NCBI RefSeq assembly: GCF_014641075.1
Contig: NZ_BMHP01000004.1
Coordinates: 558,001-622,000, forward strand
Direction of reading: 5' to 3'
Length of the DNA stretch: 64,000 nucleotides
From: Paenibacillus nasutitermitis
GTDB lineage: Bacteria; Bacillota; Bacilli; Paenibacillales; Paenibacillaceae
A program made the translations under genes and the position numbers. The notes below the pieces were generated by a model that ran no database searches, had not been told where the DNA came from, and saw only the letters and a program-made list of their open reading frames with translations. Positions 44,069-53,573 of this stretch are shown here, in pieces. The number at the start of each line of letters is the position of its first letter. The stretch's first letter is position 1.

Positions 44069-44746
44069 TTATTGAAATAAAATGATTACCCAAGGGGCGG
44101 CGAATAAGGTGACGAAGGCGGTGAAAATCATGGCGATTCCGGCAACCGCGCCGGACACCGCGCCGTATTCCAGCGCTTTGCTGATCCCCGCCGAATGTGC
44201 GCTAATGCCCAGCAGCAGACCTCTTGCGACAGGGTGCTTGATACGGAACCATTTGACGATCTGCGGTCCCATTATCATCCCCATTAAGCCGGTCACGATC
44301 GTCGCGGCTGCCGTTATGGTCGGAACGCCGCCTATAATGGAAGAGATCGAAACGGCAATGGGGGTCGTCGAAGAGCGCGGAGCCAGGCTGCTTGAGATCT
44401 CGTCGGATAAACCCAGCAGATGGGCGATCCCGACTGACGTGGCAATCGCGGCAAGAGCGCCGCATCCGACGCTTGCGAGGATGACGGTGGCGTTTTTTTT
44501 GAGCAGGTTGAAATTCCGGTACAGAATAACGGCAAGCGCAATGGTAGCAGGCTCCACCATATCGGACAAGAGGCCCGCGCCCTGATCGTAAACTTCATAT
44601 GAGACTCCGCTCAGCCCGACTGCGGCAATCACGATGACCGGTGTGAGGAGCAGCGGCGTCAGATACGCTTTATTGAATTTGCGGTAGAGCCGTTTGGCCA
44701 TCCAATAGATCAAGATCGTGCAGCCAAGCCAGAAGAATGCTTCCAT
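44069..44746 (-). CDS. cidB: CidB/LrgB-family membrane protein
   Basis: 225 aa with about six or seven membrane helices. The family motif APRSSTTPIAVSISSIIGGV is near residue 130. The C-terminal half includes RGLLLGISAHSAGISKALEY, the diagnostic LrgB end region. Its ATG at 44746 overlaps the stop of the cidA-like gene by one base. CidA/CidB pairs modulate murein hydrolase activity, cell lysis and pyruvate or acetate export in Gram-positive bacteria. Together with the divergent LysR gene this matches the cidABC-cidR arrangement without cidC. Confidence 0.92.
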   Translation of the reverse strand: MEAFFWLGCTILIYWMAKRLYRKFNKAYLTPLLLTPVIVIAAVGLSGVSYEVYDQGAGLLSDMVEPATIALAVILYRNFNLLKKNATVILASVGCGALAAIATSVGIAHLLGLSDEISSSLAPRSSTTPIAVSISSIIGGVPTITAAATIVTGLMGMIMGPQIVKWFRIKHPVARGLLLGISAHSAGISKALEYGAVSGAVAGIAMIFTAFVTLFAAPWVIILFQ

Positions 44747-45117
44747 CAGCTGATCCCCTTTTCTTTCCGCCCGGATACCCATTGGCCAACGAGCCCGCTG
44801 CACAGCATGACGGCAACTGTGCTGAAGGCAATTGTAGCTGTGATTATCAGACCGCTGTGGGCAATCAGGCTGGTGTAATTCATGATGCCGACTGTGGCGG
44901 GAATGAAGAACAGCAGCATTTCCGCAAGCAGCCACTTGGAGCCGCGTTCGATCCACCTTAAGCGGACAATACCCAGTTTGAGCAGGGCGAACAGAAGCGC
45001 AATGCCGACAATGCTTCCAGGGACAGGCAGATGGAACCATATCACCAGGTGGTCGGCCAGCCGTGCTATAAGAATGAAGAAGAGAATTTGCAGGGTCAAG
45101 GGAAGCAATGTTCGCAT
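44746..45117 (-). CDS. cidA: CidA/LrgA-family holin-like protein
   Basis: 123 aa with four predicted membrane helices. The conserved LPVPGSIVGIALLFALL and the FIPATVGIMNYT segment are typical of LrgA/CidA proteins. It acts as a holin-like membrane protein with CidB. The ribosome binding site (GGAGTGG) is good. The divergent LysR-type gene lies 115 bases away, with a palindrome in between. Confidence 0.93.
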   Translation of the reverse strand: MRTLLPLTLQILFFILIARLADHLVIWFHLPVPGSIVGIALLFALLKLGIVRLRWIERGSKWLLAEMLLFFIPATVGIMNYTSLIAHSGLIITATIAFSTVAVMLCSGLVGQWVSGRKEKGIS

Positions 45118-45183
45118 GGGTAACCACTCCTAACGTATCTATTGCCAGTATACGAATTCCTTCATCATGAGTAAAATGAATAT

Positions 45184-45204
45184 ATGGAATGGTTTTCATT
45201 CCAT
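45184..45204. promoter_or_regulatory. Operator candidate between cidAB and the LysR gene
   Basis: ATGGAATG-N5-CATTCCAT is a perfect 8-5-8 inverted repeat in the divergent promoter region. Such spaced palindromes are typical LysR binding sites. Confidence 0.6.
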
Positions 45205-45232
45205 TTGTCTATGTGACGGGAGTGGGTTAACA

Positions 45233-46114
45233 ATGGATATCCGGCATTTGCAGGTGGTGGCCGAAATTGTGCGTCAAAACAGCTTTACGAAAGCCGCGGA
45301 CAGCCTCCATCTCACACAGCCTACAATCAGCAAGACGATCCGGAACCTGGAGAACGAGCTTAATGTGGAGGTTTTCATCCGGGATGGAAAAACCTTGAAG
45401 CTGACGGATGCAGGGACGGCGATTATGAGCTATGCCGGTCCGATTCTTCAGCTGTTCGACAAGCTGCAATCGGAGATTCACGATCTGACTTATCTGAATA
45501 AAGGCCGTATATCCATCGGTCTGCCGCCCATGGCAGGGGCGCGGTTCTTTCCGGGGGTAATCAAAAGCTTCCAGGAGCGTTATCCGGGCATCGCCATTCA
45601 GATGGTGGAGGAAGGCTCCAATAAAATAGAAGAAAGCATCGCGACAGGCGAGCTTGATGTGGGGGTTGTACTGGGACCGGTTGACGGGGGAGTATTTGAT
45701 TCATTCCCCGTTATCGATGAGGTATTGAAGGTGATTCTACATCCCTCCAATGCGCTTGCCGGCAAGGCGCAGATCAGATTGTCGGAGCTTGCACAGGAGA
45801 AGTTTATTCTGTTCAGCAGCGATTTTGCCCTGCATGACCGCATCATTACGGAATGCCGCGCTGTCGGTTACTCGCCGCGGATTGAATATGAAAGCACGCA
45901 GTGGGATTTTATCGGGGAGATGGTGGCATCGGATCTGGGCATTGCCATGCTGCCGGCAACGATCTGCCGCTCCTTCAATCCGGCGAAGGTGCGCTCGGTA
46001 CCTTTAATCGAACCTTCAATTCCCTGGAGTCTGGACATGGTATGGAAACGCGAAGGTTATTTGTCCCTGGCGGCGCGGGAATGGATTGCGTTTACCAGGC
46101 ATTTATTTGCGTGA
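45233..46114 (+). CDS. LysR-family transcriptional regulator (CidR-like)
   Basis: 293 aa from the ATG at 45233; the frame is open upstream, but these extra residues overlap the operator. The N-terminal LysR helix-turn-helix spans about residues 1-60 (HLQVVAEIVRQNSFTKAADS, then LTQPTISKTIRNLENEL). The C-terminal effector domain begins with ISIGLPPMAGARFFPGVIKS. It is divergent to cidAB, so CidR-like activation of those genes in response to a metabolite such as acetate is the likely role. Confidence 0.92.
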   Translation: MDIRHLQVVAEIVRQNSFTKAADSLHLTQPTISKTIRNLENELNVEVFIRDGKTLKLTDAGTAIMSYAGPILQLFDKLQSEIHDLTYLNKGRISIGLPPMAGARFFPGVIKSFQERYPGIAIQMVEEGSNKIEESIATGELDVGVVLGPVDGGVFDSFPVIDEVLKVILHPSNALAGKAQIRLSELAQEKFILFSSDFALHDRIITECRAVGYSPRIEYESTQWDFIGEMVASDLGIAMLPATICRSFNPAKVRSVPLIEPSIPWSLDMVWKREGYLSLAAREWIAFTRHLFA

Positions 46115-46318
46115 TCCGAGTAAGCGATCGTTACCGTAGGACGCCGGGGCTACGGGGTGCCACGTGCGTTGAAGAATGCTCCGTTGGCGGTGGAGATGGA
46201 AGCTCGGGGGCGATTTTCGTTGGCTTTAGTTTCCGATTAGTGGGTAATATAGTAGAGGAATGAGGCATGGACTGCCAGGAATGGACTTCAAGACCATCAA
46301 AAGTGAGGTGTTCAAATC

Positions 46319-47179
46319 ATGACATTAACCCCGGAACAGGTCATTACGCTGCATGGTTTCAACAATCTGACCAAATCCCTGAGCTTTAATATGTATGATG
46401 TTTGTTATACCAAGACTAAAGAAGAACGGGAAGCATATATTGAATATATAGACGAGCAGTACAATTCGGACCGGTTGACAGGGATACTGCAGTCGGTTAC
46501 CGATATTATAGGAGCGCATGTGCTTAATATCGCCAAACAGGATTATGTGCCTCAAGGGGCAAGCGTTACGTTTCTGATCTCCGAAGGGCCTGTGGAGGCG
46601 GCTTCGACGGACTCGTTCGAGCAGTCGCCCGGTCCGCTCCCTGAATCGGTTGTGATGCATCTGAACAAAAGCCATATTACGGTACATACGTATCCCGAAT
46701 ATCATCCGGACGAAGGCATCAGCACCTTCCGGGCCGATGTCGATGTATCCACCTGCGGCGAGATTTCCCCGCTTAAGGCGCTGAATTATTTGATTCATTC
46801 CTTTGATACCGACATCATGACCATCGATTACCGTGTCCGCGGATTTACCCGCGATATTCACGGACATAAATTATTTATCGACCATGATATCAGCTCCATT
46901 CAAAATTATATTCCGGACGGGGTCAAAAGCATGTATGATATGATTGATGTCAATGTGTACCAGGAGAACATCTTCCATACCAAATGCAAGCTCAAGCAGT
47001 TCGATCTCAACAACTATTTGTTCGGCTACACGAAAGATAAGCTGGCGCCAGGCGAAGAGAAAGTGATTACGGAACAGTTGAAAATGGAGATGGATGAAAT
47101 CTTTTACGGGAAAAATATGAGTACGGCGCCATCTGGCATGGCTGATGAAAGGGTGAAGGAAACGCAAGATGAACAATAG
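46319..47179 (+). CDS. speD: S-adenosylmethionine decarboxylase, class 1 long form
   Basis: 286 aa, the long E. coli-type enzyme rather than the ~125-aa form common in Bacillus. Processing is expected at the Ser of [14 protein letters not shown], giving the pyruvoyl group. The core motifs [19 protein letters not shown] and [20 protein letters not shown] are complete. It makes decarboxylated SAM for spermidine synthesis. The C-terminal tail is longer and more acidic than usual. The stop overlaps the next gene by 11 bases. No spermidine synthase gene is in the window. Confidence 0.95.
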   Translation: MTLTPEQVITLHGFNNLTKSLSFNMYDVCYTKTKEEREAYIEYIDEQYNSDRLTGILQSVTDIIGAHVLNIAKQDYVPQGASVTFLISEGPVEAASTDSFEQSPGPLPESVVMHLNKSHITVHTYPEYHPDEGISTFRADVDVSTCGEISPLKALNYLIHSFDTDIMTIDYRVRGFTRDIHGHKLFIDHDISSIQNYIPDGVKSMYDMIDVNVYQENIFHTKCKLKQFDLNNYLFGYTKDKLAPGEEKVITEQLKMEMDEIFYGKNMSTAPSGMADERVKETQDEQ

Positions 47180-47420
47180 CATTCTGGATAAATATTGTAT
47201 CGTCACGATCGGTTATGCCGTCTCGAGGATCGGGCAGGTCAAGAAAGTAACGCCCCGGACGGTGCATGTGGATTGGGGCGCCAAGACGATGATTTATATG
47301 AATAAGGATTTCAAGTGGATCCCTCTTGACAAAGAAGAGGTCGAAGCCAAATACCGGAAAAGCAAATTCACGCCCGAATCGCTTAAACGCGCGGAGGATC
47401 TTGGTATGGAGATCCGGTAG
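47169..47420 (+). CDS. Small hypothetical protein after speD
   Basis: 83 aa, overlapping the 3' end of speD by 11 bases. It has SH3-like or KOW-like short strands ([20 protein letters not shown], then [20 protein letters not shown]), followed by a charged helix. I recognise no family. The tight overlap suggests co-translation with speD and a possible RNA- or ligand-binding role; both are inference. Confidence 0.6.
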   Translation: MNNSILDKYCIVTIGYAVSRIGQVKKVTPRTVHVDWGAKTMIYMNKDFKWIPLDKEEVEAKYRKSKFTPESLKRAEDLGMEIR

Positions 47421-47484
47421 TTGGCAGAAGGCAAGGGCCGCAAGAAGCAGGCATACGAGATAGATAAAGGAAGGAATGATGTCA

Positions 47485-48030
47485 ATGGGATGGTTAATCG
47501 CGCTCGGAATCGTCGTTATCTTGGTGATTTATGTGATTGTCTCGTACAACGGACTTGTCAAACTGCGCAACTGGGTCAAGGAATCGTGGAGCCAGATCGA
47601 TGTACAGCTGAAGCGCCGCCATGATCTGATCCCCAATCTGGTAGAAACCGTCAAAGGCTATGCCAAACATGAGCAAGAAACGCTCGCCCAGGTGATCGCC
47701 GCCCGCAATCAGCTGCTTAATGGATCGCCCGCCGAGCGGATCGAAGCGGACAACCAGCTGCAGGGCGCCTTGAAATCCATCTTCGCGCTCAGCGAAGCCT
47801 ACCCGGATCTGAAGGCGAACCAGAACTTCCAGAATCTGCAGGAGGAGCTGGCGAATTCCGAGAACAAGGTTGCTTATTCCCGCCAACTGTACAACAAGAC
47901 GGTTGCCGAATACAATATCAAGCGCGAAAGCTTCCCGTCGAATATCATTGCGGGCATGTTCAGCTTCAAGGAAGAGCAGCTGCTGGTCACCCCGGAAGCG
48001 GAGAAGGAAGTTCCCACCATTAAATTTTAA
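47485..48030 (+). CDS. lemA: LemA-family protein
   Basis: 181 aa from the ATG at 47485; two ATGs 6 and 9 bases upstream share the AAAGGAAGGA ribosome binding site. One N-terminal helix (GWLIALGIVVILVIYVIVSY) precedes the LemA helical domain with VKESWSQIDVQLKRRHDLIP and NLVETVKGYAKHEQETLAQV. The end SFPSNIIAGMFSFKEEQLL is typical. The family is a membrane-anchored helical bundle with unclear function, often paired with a peptidase such as HtpX, as here. Confidence 0.93.
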   Translation: MGWLIALGIVVILVIYVIVSYNGLVKLRNWVKESWSQIDVQLKRRHDLIPNLVETVKGYAKHEQETLAQVIAARNQLLNGSPAERIEADNQLQGALKSIFALSEAYPDLKANQNFQNLQEELANSENKVAYSRQLYNKTVAEYNIKRESFPSNIIAGMFSFKEEQLLVTPEAEKEVPTIKF

Positions 48031-48072
48031 TGCCCTTCACGCCTGATCCGTTAACGCAAAGGATGACGATAA

Positions 48073-48963
48073 ATGCTGTATAAACAAATTGAGCGCAATA
48101 AACGCAAAACCTTTCTGCTCATTCTGCTGTTTAGCGCAATCGTGGCAGGAGTCGGGAGCGCCATAGGCTACTTGGGTTATGGAGAGGCATGGGGAGGACT
48201 TATTTTGGCTGCGGTTGTACTGGCCTTCTATATTCCGATCAGCCTCATGTCCGCGAATAAGCAGGTACTTCGAATGTCCGGAGCACGTCCGGTTTCCCAG
48301 GAGGAATATCCGCAGCTGTATAATATTATTGAGGGCTTATGTATTCCCGCCCGCATTCCGATGCCCAGGATTTATGTCGTGAACGATCCGGCTCCCAATG
48401 CTTTCGCTACGGGAACCAAGCCGGAGAAAGGGGCGGTCGCTTTCACTACCGGCCTGCTCCAGCAGCTGAACCGGGAGGAGCTGGAGGCGGTAGCTGCTCA
48501 TGAGATCGGCCATATCCGCAATTATGACATCCGTCTGATGACCATCAGCATCGCCTTGATAGGTGTTATTGCCCTTCTCGCGGATATGGGATCGCGGATG
48601 CTGTTCTTCCAGCGGGGAGGCAACCGGGATAACAAGAAGACCCACCCCGCTGTGATGATTATCGCACTTATTTTCGTCGTGTTGTCGCCTATTGCGGCGA
48701 GATTTGTTCATCTTGCCGTCTCCCGCAACCGGGAATATCTCGCGGATGCTACGGCTGTGGAGCTCACGCGCAATGCCACGGGGCTCAAGCAGGCGCTGAT
48801 CAAGATCAGCGGCAGCAATCTGGATGTCCGGGAGGCCAAGCCGTCAACGGCTGCCATGTATATTTCCAATCCCTTCGGCAAAGCAGCCCGGAAGAAGCGG
48901 TCAAGCTGGTTCAGCACGCATCCGTCGATGGAATCGAGGATTGAGAGACTGGATCAGATGTAG
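48073..48963 (+). CDS. htpX: HtpX-family zinc metalloprotease
   Basis: 296 aa with four membrane segments. The zinc motif H-E-x-x-H is in AAHEIGHIRNYD, and the third ligand Glu is in NREYLADATAVELTRN. The C-terminal region with FSTHPSMESRIERLDQM is typical of HtpX. It is an integral-membrane protease in membrane protein quality control. It starts 42 bases after lemA, so the two are one operon; lemA-htpX pairs are widespread. A terminator follows at 49025. Confidence 0.93.
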   Translation: MLYKQIERNKRKTFLLILLFSAIVAGVGSAIGYLGYGEAWGGLILAAVVLAFYIPISLMSANKQVLRMSGARPVSQEEYPQLYNIIEGLCIPARIPMPRIYVVNDPAPNAFATGTKPEKGAVAFTTGLLQQLNREELEAVAAHEIGHIRNYDIRLMTISIALIGVIALLADMGSRMLFFQRGGNRDNKKTHPAVMIIALIFVVLSPIAARFVHLAVSRNREYLADATAVELTRNATGLKQALIKISGSNLDVREAKPSTAAMYISNPFGKAARKKRSSWFSTHPSMESRIERLDQM

Positions 48964-49024
48964 GAAGACTGAGCGGGCTTAAAAGAATCCAAGATGGTCT
49001 AATATGAATTATAAGAAAATCAAG

Positions 49025-49067
49025 CCATGAATTTCTGCCGAAAGGACAGGGATTCATGGTTTTTTTA
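49025..49067 (+). terminator. Rho-independent terminator of the lemA-htpX unit
   Basis: CCATGAAT and ATTCATGG pair around a 19-base loop and are followed by TTTTTTTT. Confidence 0.9.
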
Positions 49068-49105
49068 TTCTACGATACCGCCATATTACCCGCAGGTGAA
49101 CGAAC

Positions 49106-49179
49106 CGGACACCAGAGCCGACTATTTGCAACGATTTGCCCTATGCTTCATTTTGGCGGACACCGGAAGCTCCATTTGC
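49106..49179 (+). repeat. Two degenerate copies of a short repeat
   Basis: CGGACACC-AGAGCCGACTATTTGC (49106-49129) and CGGACACCGGAAGCTCCATTTGC (49157-49179) are alignable direct copies. The CGGACACCGG core is of the kind I associate with dispersed intergenic repeats of Paenibacillus genomes. Confidence 0.35.
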
Positions 49180-49527
49180 TAGATATTAGTTAGAAATGAC
49201 AATGAAAAGGGCAAATAACGTCTTCTCAGTCCGCGAGCTTCGGTAAACGATACTTCTGGAACCTATTCACGGCCTTAAGGTCCGTTTCACCGATTTGGGC
49301 AAGCACTGATTTTGGTTTAGAGCCATTCTACTTTTTTCATAAAAGTTTTCGATTATATGGTGTTTTTTGACAGGAAATTCATAAAAATTGTCGAATCCAT
49401 GTAGTGGATGGAAGAAAAAAGAAATTATTCGACATGAGAACGGAGGATATGACAAAATTTATTGAAAAACATGAATCCCGCGAGTGTTATGTTCAGAAAG
49501 GTCTATTTTTCTGGAAAGGAGAATGCC

Positions 49528-51366
49528 ATGAAAGTCAGCATTATTGTGATGGCACGGCATGTAAGCGAATTGAAGCAGTGTATTGCCAGCATTGAGCTGT
49601 ATACACCATCACCATTTGAACTAGTCGTTGTGAATGGCGGGGCGGACCGGGATGTCGCGCAATGGCTGGAGAAAAGAAGCCATCTGCAGGTGGTGGCAGC
49701 GGATCCGAAAGGCAGCGCTACCCGGGGGTTCAACCTGGGGGCTGCGCAGACAAGCGGGGATCTGCTTGTGTTTATACAGGATCATGTACTGGTCGCCGAG
49801 CATTGGCTGAAGTGTCTGGCCGGATGTCTTGACAATCATCCTGAGGCGGCTATGGTAGGCCCCATAAGCAATCATGGGCGCGGCCGGCAGCGGCTCTCCC
49901 TGCAATGCGAAACGATACAGCAGTTCGATACGATGGCCCGCGCTTATGTGACATCCCATGCCGGGGAAGCTGTACCGGTGATCTCTCTCTATACCCATCT
50001 TCTGGTGGTACGCCGGGATGTCTTCCGCCAGCTGGGAGGTTTTGATGAGCAGTTGGGCCTCTTGTCTCAAGAGGAAGACTATGATTTCTGTTACCGGGCG
50101 TTCGAAGCGGGACATGTCTTGTATGTAGCCCAGGATTGTTACGTCCGCTGCCTGGAGCCTCCTGAGCGGGTCTCCGGGAATGAGAAGCAGTCAGCGACCG
50201 AACGTCAGATGGATCAAGCCAGGCTGATGGGTAAATGGGGGTTTGACATTACTGCGGAGCTCATGCGCTGGGAGCAGCCGGTTACGGTGAGTCTGTGCAT
50301 GATTGTCAGAAACGAAGAACAATCCCTTGGACGCTGCTTGTCCAGTATAGGCAAGTTGGTGGATGAGATTATTATCGTCGACACAGGCTCAGCGGATCAG
50401 ACCATAGAAATCGCTAAGGAGTACACCGAACACGTATACGATTTCCCGTGGGTCAATGACTTCTCCAAGGCGAGGAATTATGCCTTCAGCCTGGCTTCCA
50501 AGGAATATATCCTGTGGCTGGATGCGGACGATGTCTTGCTGCCCCGCGATGCGGAAGCGTTCAGCAAGCTGGTCGGCACGCTCGGGCGCGACACCGATGC
50601 CGTCTCTATGCCTTATCATCTGGGCTTCGATACGGATGGAAATGTAACCGCAAGCTTGCGGAGAAACCGTCTGGTGAAACGGGAGAGAAGCTTCCGGTGG
50701 ATTGGCGCCGTTCATGAGTATTTGGAGGTTGACGGGAAAATCGCGGAGTCCGACATTGCCGTCACGCATGACCGGAAGCATTCAGACTCCTCCCGCAATT
50801 TGCATATTTACGAACAACGGGAAGAAAAGGGAGAGCTCTTCAACGCACGAGACTTGTACTATTATGCCAATGAGCTGGCGGATCATGATTTGCATGAGCG
50901 CGCAATCCTGAAGTATGAACAGTTTCTGCAGCATCCCGAGGGGGTTCGGGAGAATAAAATCAATGCTTGCGGCCGGGCCGGGGATGCGCTTCATGCTTTG
51001 GGGCGTACAGATGAAGCGAAAAAAAAGGTCATGCAGTCTTTTGCTTATTCGCTGCCGAGGGCGGAGAACTGCTGCAGGCTGGGATTCTACCATATAGCCG
51101 AGGAAAATTTCGAAGAAGCCATCGTATGGTACAAGCAGGCAACCCAACTGCCAAAACCGACCGATCCGGGAGCGCTGCTGCTGCATGCCAGCTGGACCTG
51201 GCTGCCTCATCTTCAGCTGTGCGTATGCTACGACCGGCTGGGACAGCCGGAATTGGCTCGCGGGCACAATGAAATCGCTGCAGGCTATGTACCCAATAAC
51301 AGCCGAATATTGGCCAACCGGCAGTATTTTGCAAGCTTGAATTTGAGCGGGACGGCTGCAGATTAA
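49528..51366 (+). CDS. Double-domain family 2 glycosyltransferase with TPR region
   Basis: 612 aa from the ATG at 49528 (AAAGGAGAATGCC upstream). The first GT2-like domain (about residues 1-235) begins KVSIIVMARHVSELKQCIAS and includes a FIQDH metal-site variant. The second domain (about residues 250-440) starts TVSLCMIVRNEEQSLGRCLS and has a clear DxD in LWLDADDVLL. The last third has TPR-like helices (ALHALGRTDEAKKKVMQSF). Such proteins glycosylate surface glycans or proteins. The collagen-like gene follows 92 bases later, which makes that protein a plausible substrate. Confidence 0.9.
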   Translation: MKVSIIVMARHVSELKQCIASIELYTPSPFELVVVNGGADRDVAQWLEKRSHLQVVAADPKGSATRGFNLGAAQTSGDLLVFIQDHVLVAEHWLKCLAGCLDNHPEAAMVGPISNHGRGRQRLSLQCETIQQFDTMARAYVTSHAGEAVPVISLYTHLLVVRRDVFRQLGGFDEQLGLLSQEEDYDFCYRAFEAGHVLYVAQDCYVRCLEPPERVSGNEKQSATERQMDQARLMGKWGFDITAELMRWEQPVTVSLCMIVRNEEQSLGRCLSSIGKLVDEIIIVDTGSADQTIEIAKEYTEHVYDFPWVNDFSKARNYAFSLASKEYILWLDADDVLLPRDAEAFSKLVGTLGRDTDAVSMPYHLGFDTDGNVTASLRRNRLVKRERSFRWIGAVHEYLEVDGKIAESDIAVTHDRKHSDSSRNLHIYEQREEKGELFNARDLYYYANELADHDLHERAILKYEQFLQHPEGVRENKINACGRAGDALHALGRTDEAKKKVMQSFAYSLPRAENCCRLGFYHIAEENFEEAIVWYKQATQLPKPTDPGALLLHASWTWLPHLQLCVCYDRLGQPELARGHNEIAAGYVPNNSRILANRQYFASLNLSGTAAD

Positions 51367-51458
51367 AGGGGTCACCGTGGTTTTCGTTTGACGGAACCGT
51401 TGCGATAGCAAGTGGGCAAGAGTGAACTACATTTATTTTATGGAGGATGAAATCGGAC

Positions 51459-53447
51459 ATGAGAAACGTAGCAGAGCAGGCGGTACGGAAAGCAATGAAG
51501 CAAGGCAGCAAAGAAAGCCGGAAAAAAGGAATGAAGCAGACGCTGGCCAAAACCTCGCTCGCGGCGCTGGTCGTGGGCCAGGTTGCGGGCAATATTCCTC
51601 ATCTTGATTTTATGAAAAATGGTGTCGCGAATGCCGCATCGCTTGATATCACATTCACCGATGTCAGTGCCTCTGCATGGTCCTTCAAATACATTACGAA
51701 GCTTGCCGCTCTCGGTGTGACCGTCGGAGACGCAAATGGAAAATTCAATCCCAATAATCCTGTCAGTCATCAGGAAGCGGTTATTATGGCATTGCGCTTT
51801 CTGGGAGTGGAGCAACCGCCTGCCAACGCCGGAGAGCTTTCACTGAATGCTGATGATTGGGCCCATGACTGGGTGCTACACGCGATCGATAAAGGGCTGC
51901 TGATCGCTGGAGAAGAGACGAAAATAGCGGGTCAATCGTGGGGGAAAGCAGCAGCAAGCCGCGAGTGGACAACAAAATTGCTCATTCGCGCACTGGGCAA
52001 ACAGGAGGAAGCCGACGCCCTTGTGGATCAGAAGTCTTCGTTCGCTGACGCATCTGCCATTACGGCGTCCGAGCTCGGTTATGTAAACGAGGCGGTTCAA
52101 TTGAAAATTATCAGCGGTTATCTGGACAACTCGTTTAAGCCGAAGGGTTTGATCACCAGGGCTGAGATAGCGAGCTTGCTAAGCAATGTCGAGAGTATTT
52201 TCAATGATCAACCGGATAAGGTTGTGCGCGGCAGTGTCGTTAAGCTGGCAAATGACGGTATCGAAATATCGGTCACCAATGAAGGGAACCGAATATTTAC
52301 CTTGGATCCCAAAGCGGTTGTTTTTGGCGAGAGTGGACTTAGTTCCTCTATTCAGGCGGGTCAACCGGTCACGATTGTTCACAATGGCAATGAAGCCTAT
52401 TATGTGGAATGGACCGGCGTACCAAAGCCTCCCAAAGACGGCGAAAAAGGAGAATCGGGTCCGCGCGGCAATGACGGTGCACCTGGGGCATCGGGGCCGG
52501 CGGGATCTTCGGGAGCAAATGGCAAAGACGGTGCAGCGGGGCCAGCAGGAACGGCAGGAGCAAAAGGAGATGCAGGAGCAGCCGGGCCAAAAGGTGATTC
52601 AGGAGCGAATGGTGTAAATGGGGCTAAAGGCGATCCAGGAGCTCAAGGAATCCAAGGACCTCAAGGAATCCAGGGCGATCAAGGACCAACTGGAGCTACT
52701 GGAGCTACGGGTGCAACAGGAGCAACCGGACCAACAGGACCTCAAGGAATCCAAGGTGATCCAGGACCGGCAGGAGCAACAGGAGCAACAGGAGCAACAG
52801 GAGCAACAGGAGCAACAGGAGCAATAGGTCTAGCAGGAGCAACAGGAGCAACGGGAGAAACCGGACCAACAGGACCTCAAGGAATCCAAGGTGACCCAGG
52901 ACCGGCAGGAGCAACAGGAGCCGCAGGTGCAGGTGCGATTATTCCTTTCGCATCCGGAGAACCTGTCGTTATGACTACGCTTTTGGGGGGACTGATGGGG
53001 ACTGGAAGCATTATGGGCTTCGGATCTTCGGTTCCTGGCGTTCAAGTCCTAGGTGGAAACATAGATCTTACAGGAGCACATAACACCAATTTAAACTATG
53101 CTTTTTCCGTTCCCCGCGCAGGTACGATTACGTCGATGTCCGCTTATTTTAGCACGACATTACCGTTATCTCTTGTCGGTTCAACGGTGACGGTAACCGC
53201 CCAATTATACCAATCCACCACACCTAATAATATCTTCTCTCCCGTTCCAGGTGCAACAGTTACGCTTGCTCCTGGTTTGACGGGGGCTCTCAGCCTCGGT
53301 ACTGTGAGTAATGGATCGACTACTGGACTAGCCATACCGGTGATAGCAGGGACCCGTTTATTAATGGTTTATACGGCCACTGCTGCGGGTATCAACCTGA
53401 TTAACACGGTATCGGGTTACGCAAGTGCAGGCTTGTCAATCAATTAA
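51459..53447 (+). CDS. SLH/collagen-like surface protein with BclB-type C-terminal domain
   Basis: 662 aa from the ATG at 51459, spaced from GGAGGA; a closer ATG lies at 51447. A Lys-rich N-terminus with a hydrophobic segment ([15 protein letters not shown]) precedes SLH modules near residues 65-115 ([20 protein letters not shown]) and 195-250 ([19 protein letters not shown]), with a degenerate one between. About 165 residues of Gly-x-y repeats follow, mostly [10 protein letters not shown] and [12 protein letters not shown]. The C-terminal ~170 residues begin [14 protein letters not shown], as in the BclB exosporium domain. It is probably a cell-wall- or spore-surface fibre, maybe glycosylated by the upstream enzyme. 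Confidence 0.92.
   Translation: MRNVAEQAVRKAMKQGSKESRKKGMKQTLAKTSLAALVVGQVAGNIPHLDFMKNGVANAASLDITFTDVSASAWSFKYITKLAALGVTVGDANGKFNPNNPVSHQEAVIMALRFLGVEQPPANAGELSLNADDWAHDWVLHAIDKGLLIAGEETKIAGQSWGKAAASREWTTKLLIRALGKQEEADALVDQKSSFADASAITASELGYVNEAVQLKIISGYLDNSFKPKGLITRAEIASLLSNVESIFNDQPDKVVRGSVVKLANDGIEISVTNEGNRIFTLDPKAVVFGESGLSSSIQAGQPVTIVHNGNEAYYVEWTGVPKPPKDGEKGESGPRGNDGAPGASGPAGSSGANGKDGAAGPAGTAGAKGDAGAAGPKGDSGANGVNGAKGDPGAQGIQGPQGIQGDQGPTGATGATGATGATGPTGPQGIQGDPGPAGATGATGATGATGATGAIGLAGATGATGETGPTGPQGIQGDPGPAGATGAAGAGAIIPFASGEPVVMTTLLGGLMGTGSIMGFGSSVPGVQVLGGNIDLTGAHNTNLNYAFSVPRAGTITSMSAYFSTTLPLSLVGSTVTVTAQLYQSTTPNNIFSPVPGATVTLAPGLTGALSLGTVSNGSTTGLAIPVIAGTRLLMVYTATAAGINLINTVSGYASAGLSIN
52690..52925 (+). 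repeat. Minisatellite within the collagen-like coding sequence
   Basis: The 9-bp unit GGAGCAACA, encoding Gly-Ala-Thr, is repeated in tandem, most purely at 52777-52824 and again near 52839-52860. A longer unit around CCAACAGGACCTCAAGGAAT also occurs twice (near 52731 and 52866). Copy number is a multiple of three bases, so length change would keep the frame. Confidence 0.85.
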
Positions 53448-53479
53448 GCAGGGATTTGCAGAAAATCAACAATACATCC

Positions 53480-53519
53480 AAAAAGGGTTGAGCAGAGAGA
53501 TTCTGCCCAACCCTTTTTG
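53480..53519. terminator. Bidirectional terminator after the collagen-like gene
   Basis: AAAAAGGGTTG and CAACCCTTTTT pair around GCAG/CTGC; the A-rich and T-rich flanks allow termination from both sides. A convergent minus-strand gene ends at 53574. Confidence 0.92.
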
Positions 53520-53573
53520 TCACTTCCAGGTAATACAAGAAGCCGGCAATGGCGGCCATGCAGATTCCGTACA

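Larger units (their letters stand above)
48964..49527. other. Intergenic region with terminator and repeat-like DNA
   Basis: About 560 bases. The htpX terminator (49025-49067) is followed by two related stretches (49106-49129 and 49157-49179) resembling a dispersed repeat. The rest is AT-rich promoter-like DNA for the glycosyltransferase. No gene is supported. Confidence 0.6.

Noticed and set aside
44069-45199. A single 376-codon minus-strand frame covering both cid genes
   Set aside because: The CidB-like product clearly starts at 44746 and the CidA-like gene occupies the other frame to 45117; the upstream part has no family resemblance.
52705-52914. Minus-strand Leu-rich and plus-strand Gln/Glu-rich frames across the collagen repeats
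   Set aside because: They are mirror images of the GGAGCAACA minisatellite in other frames.
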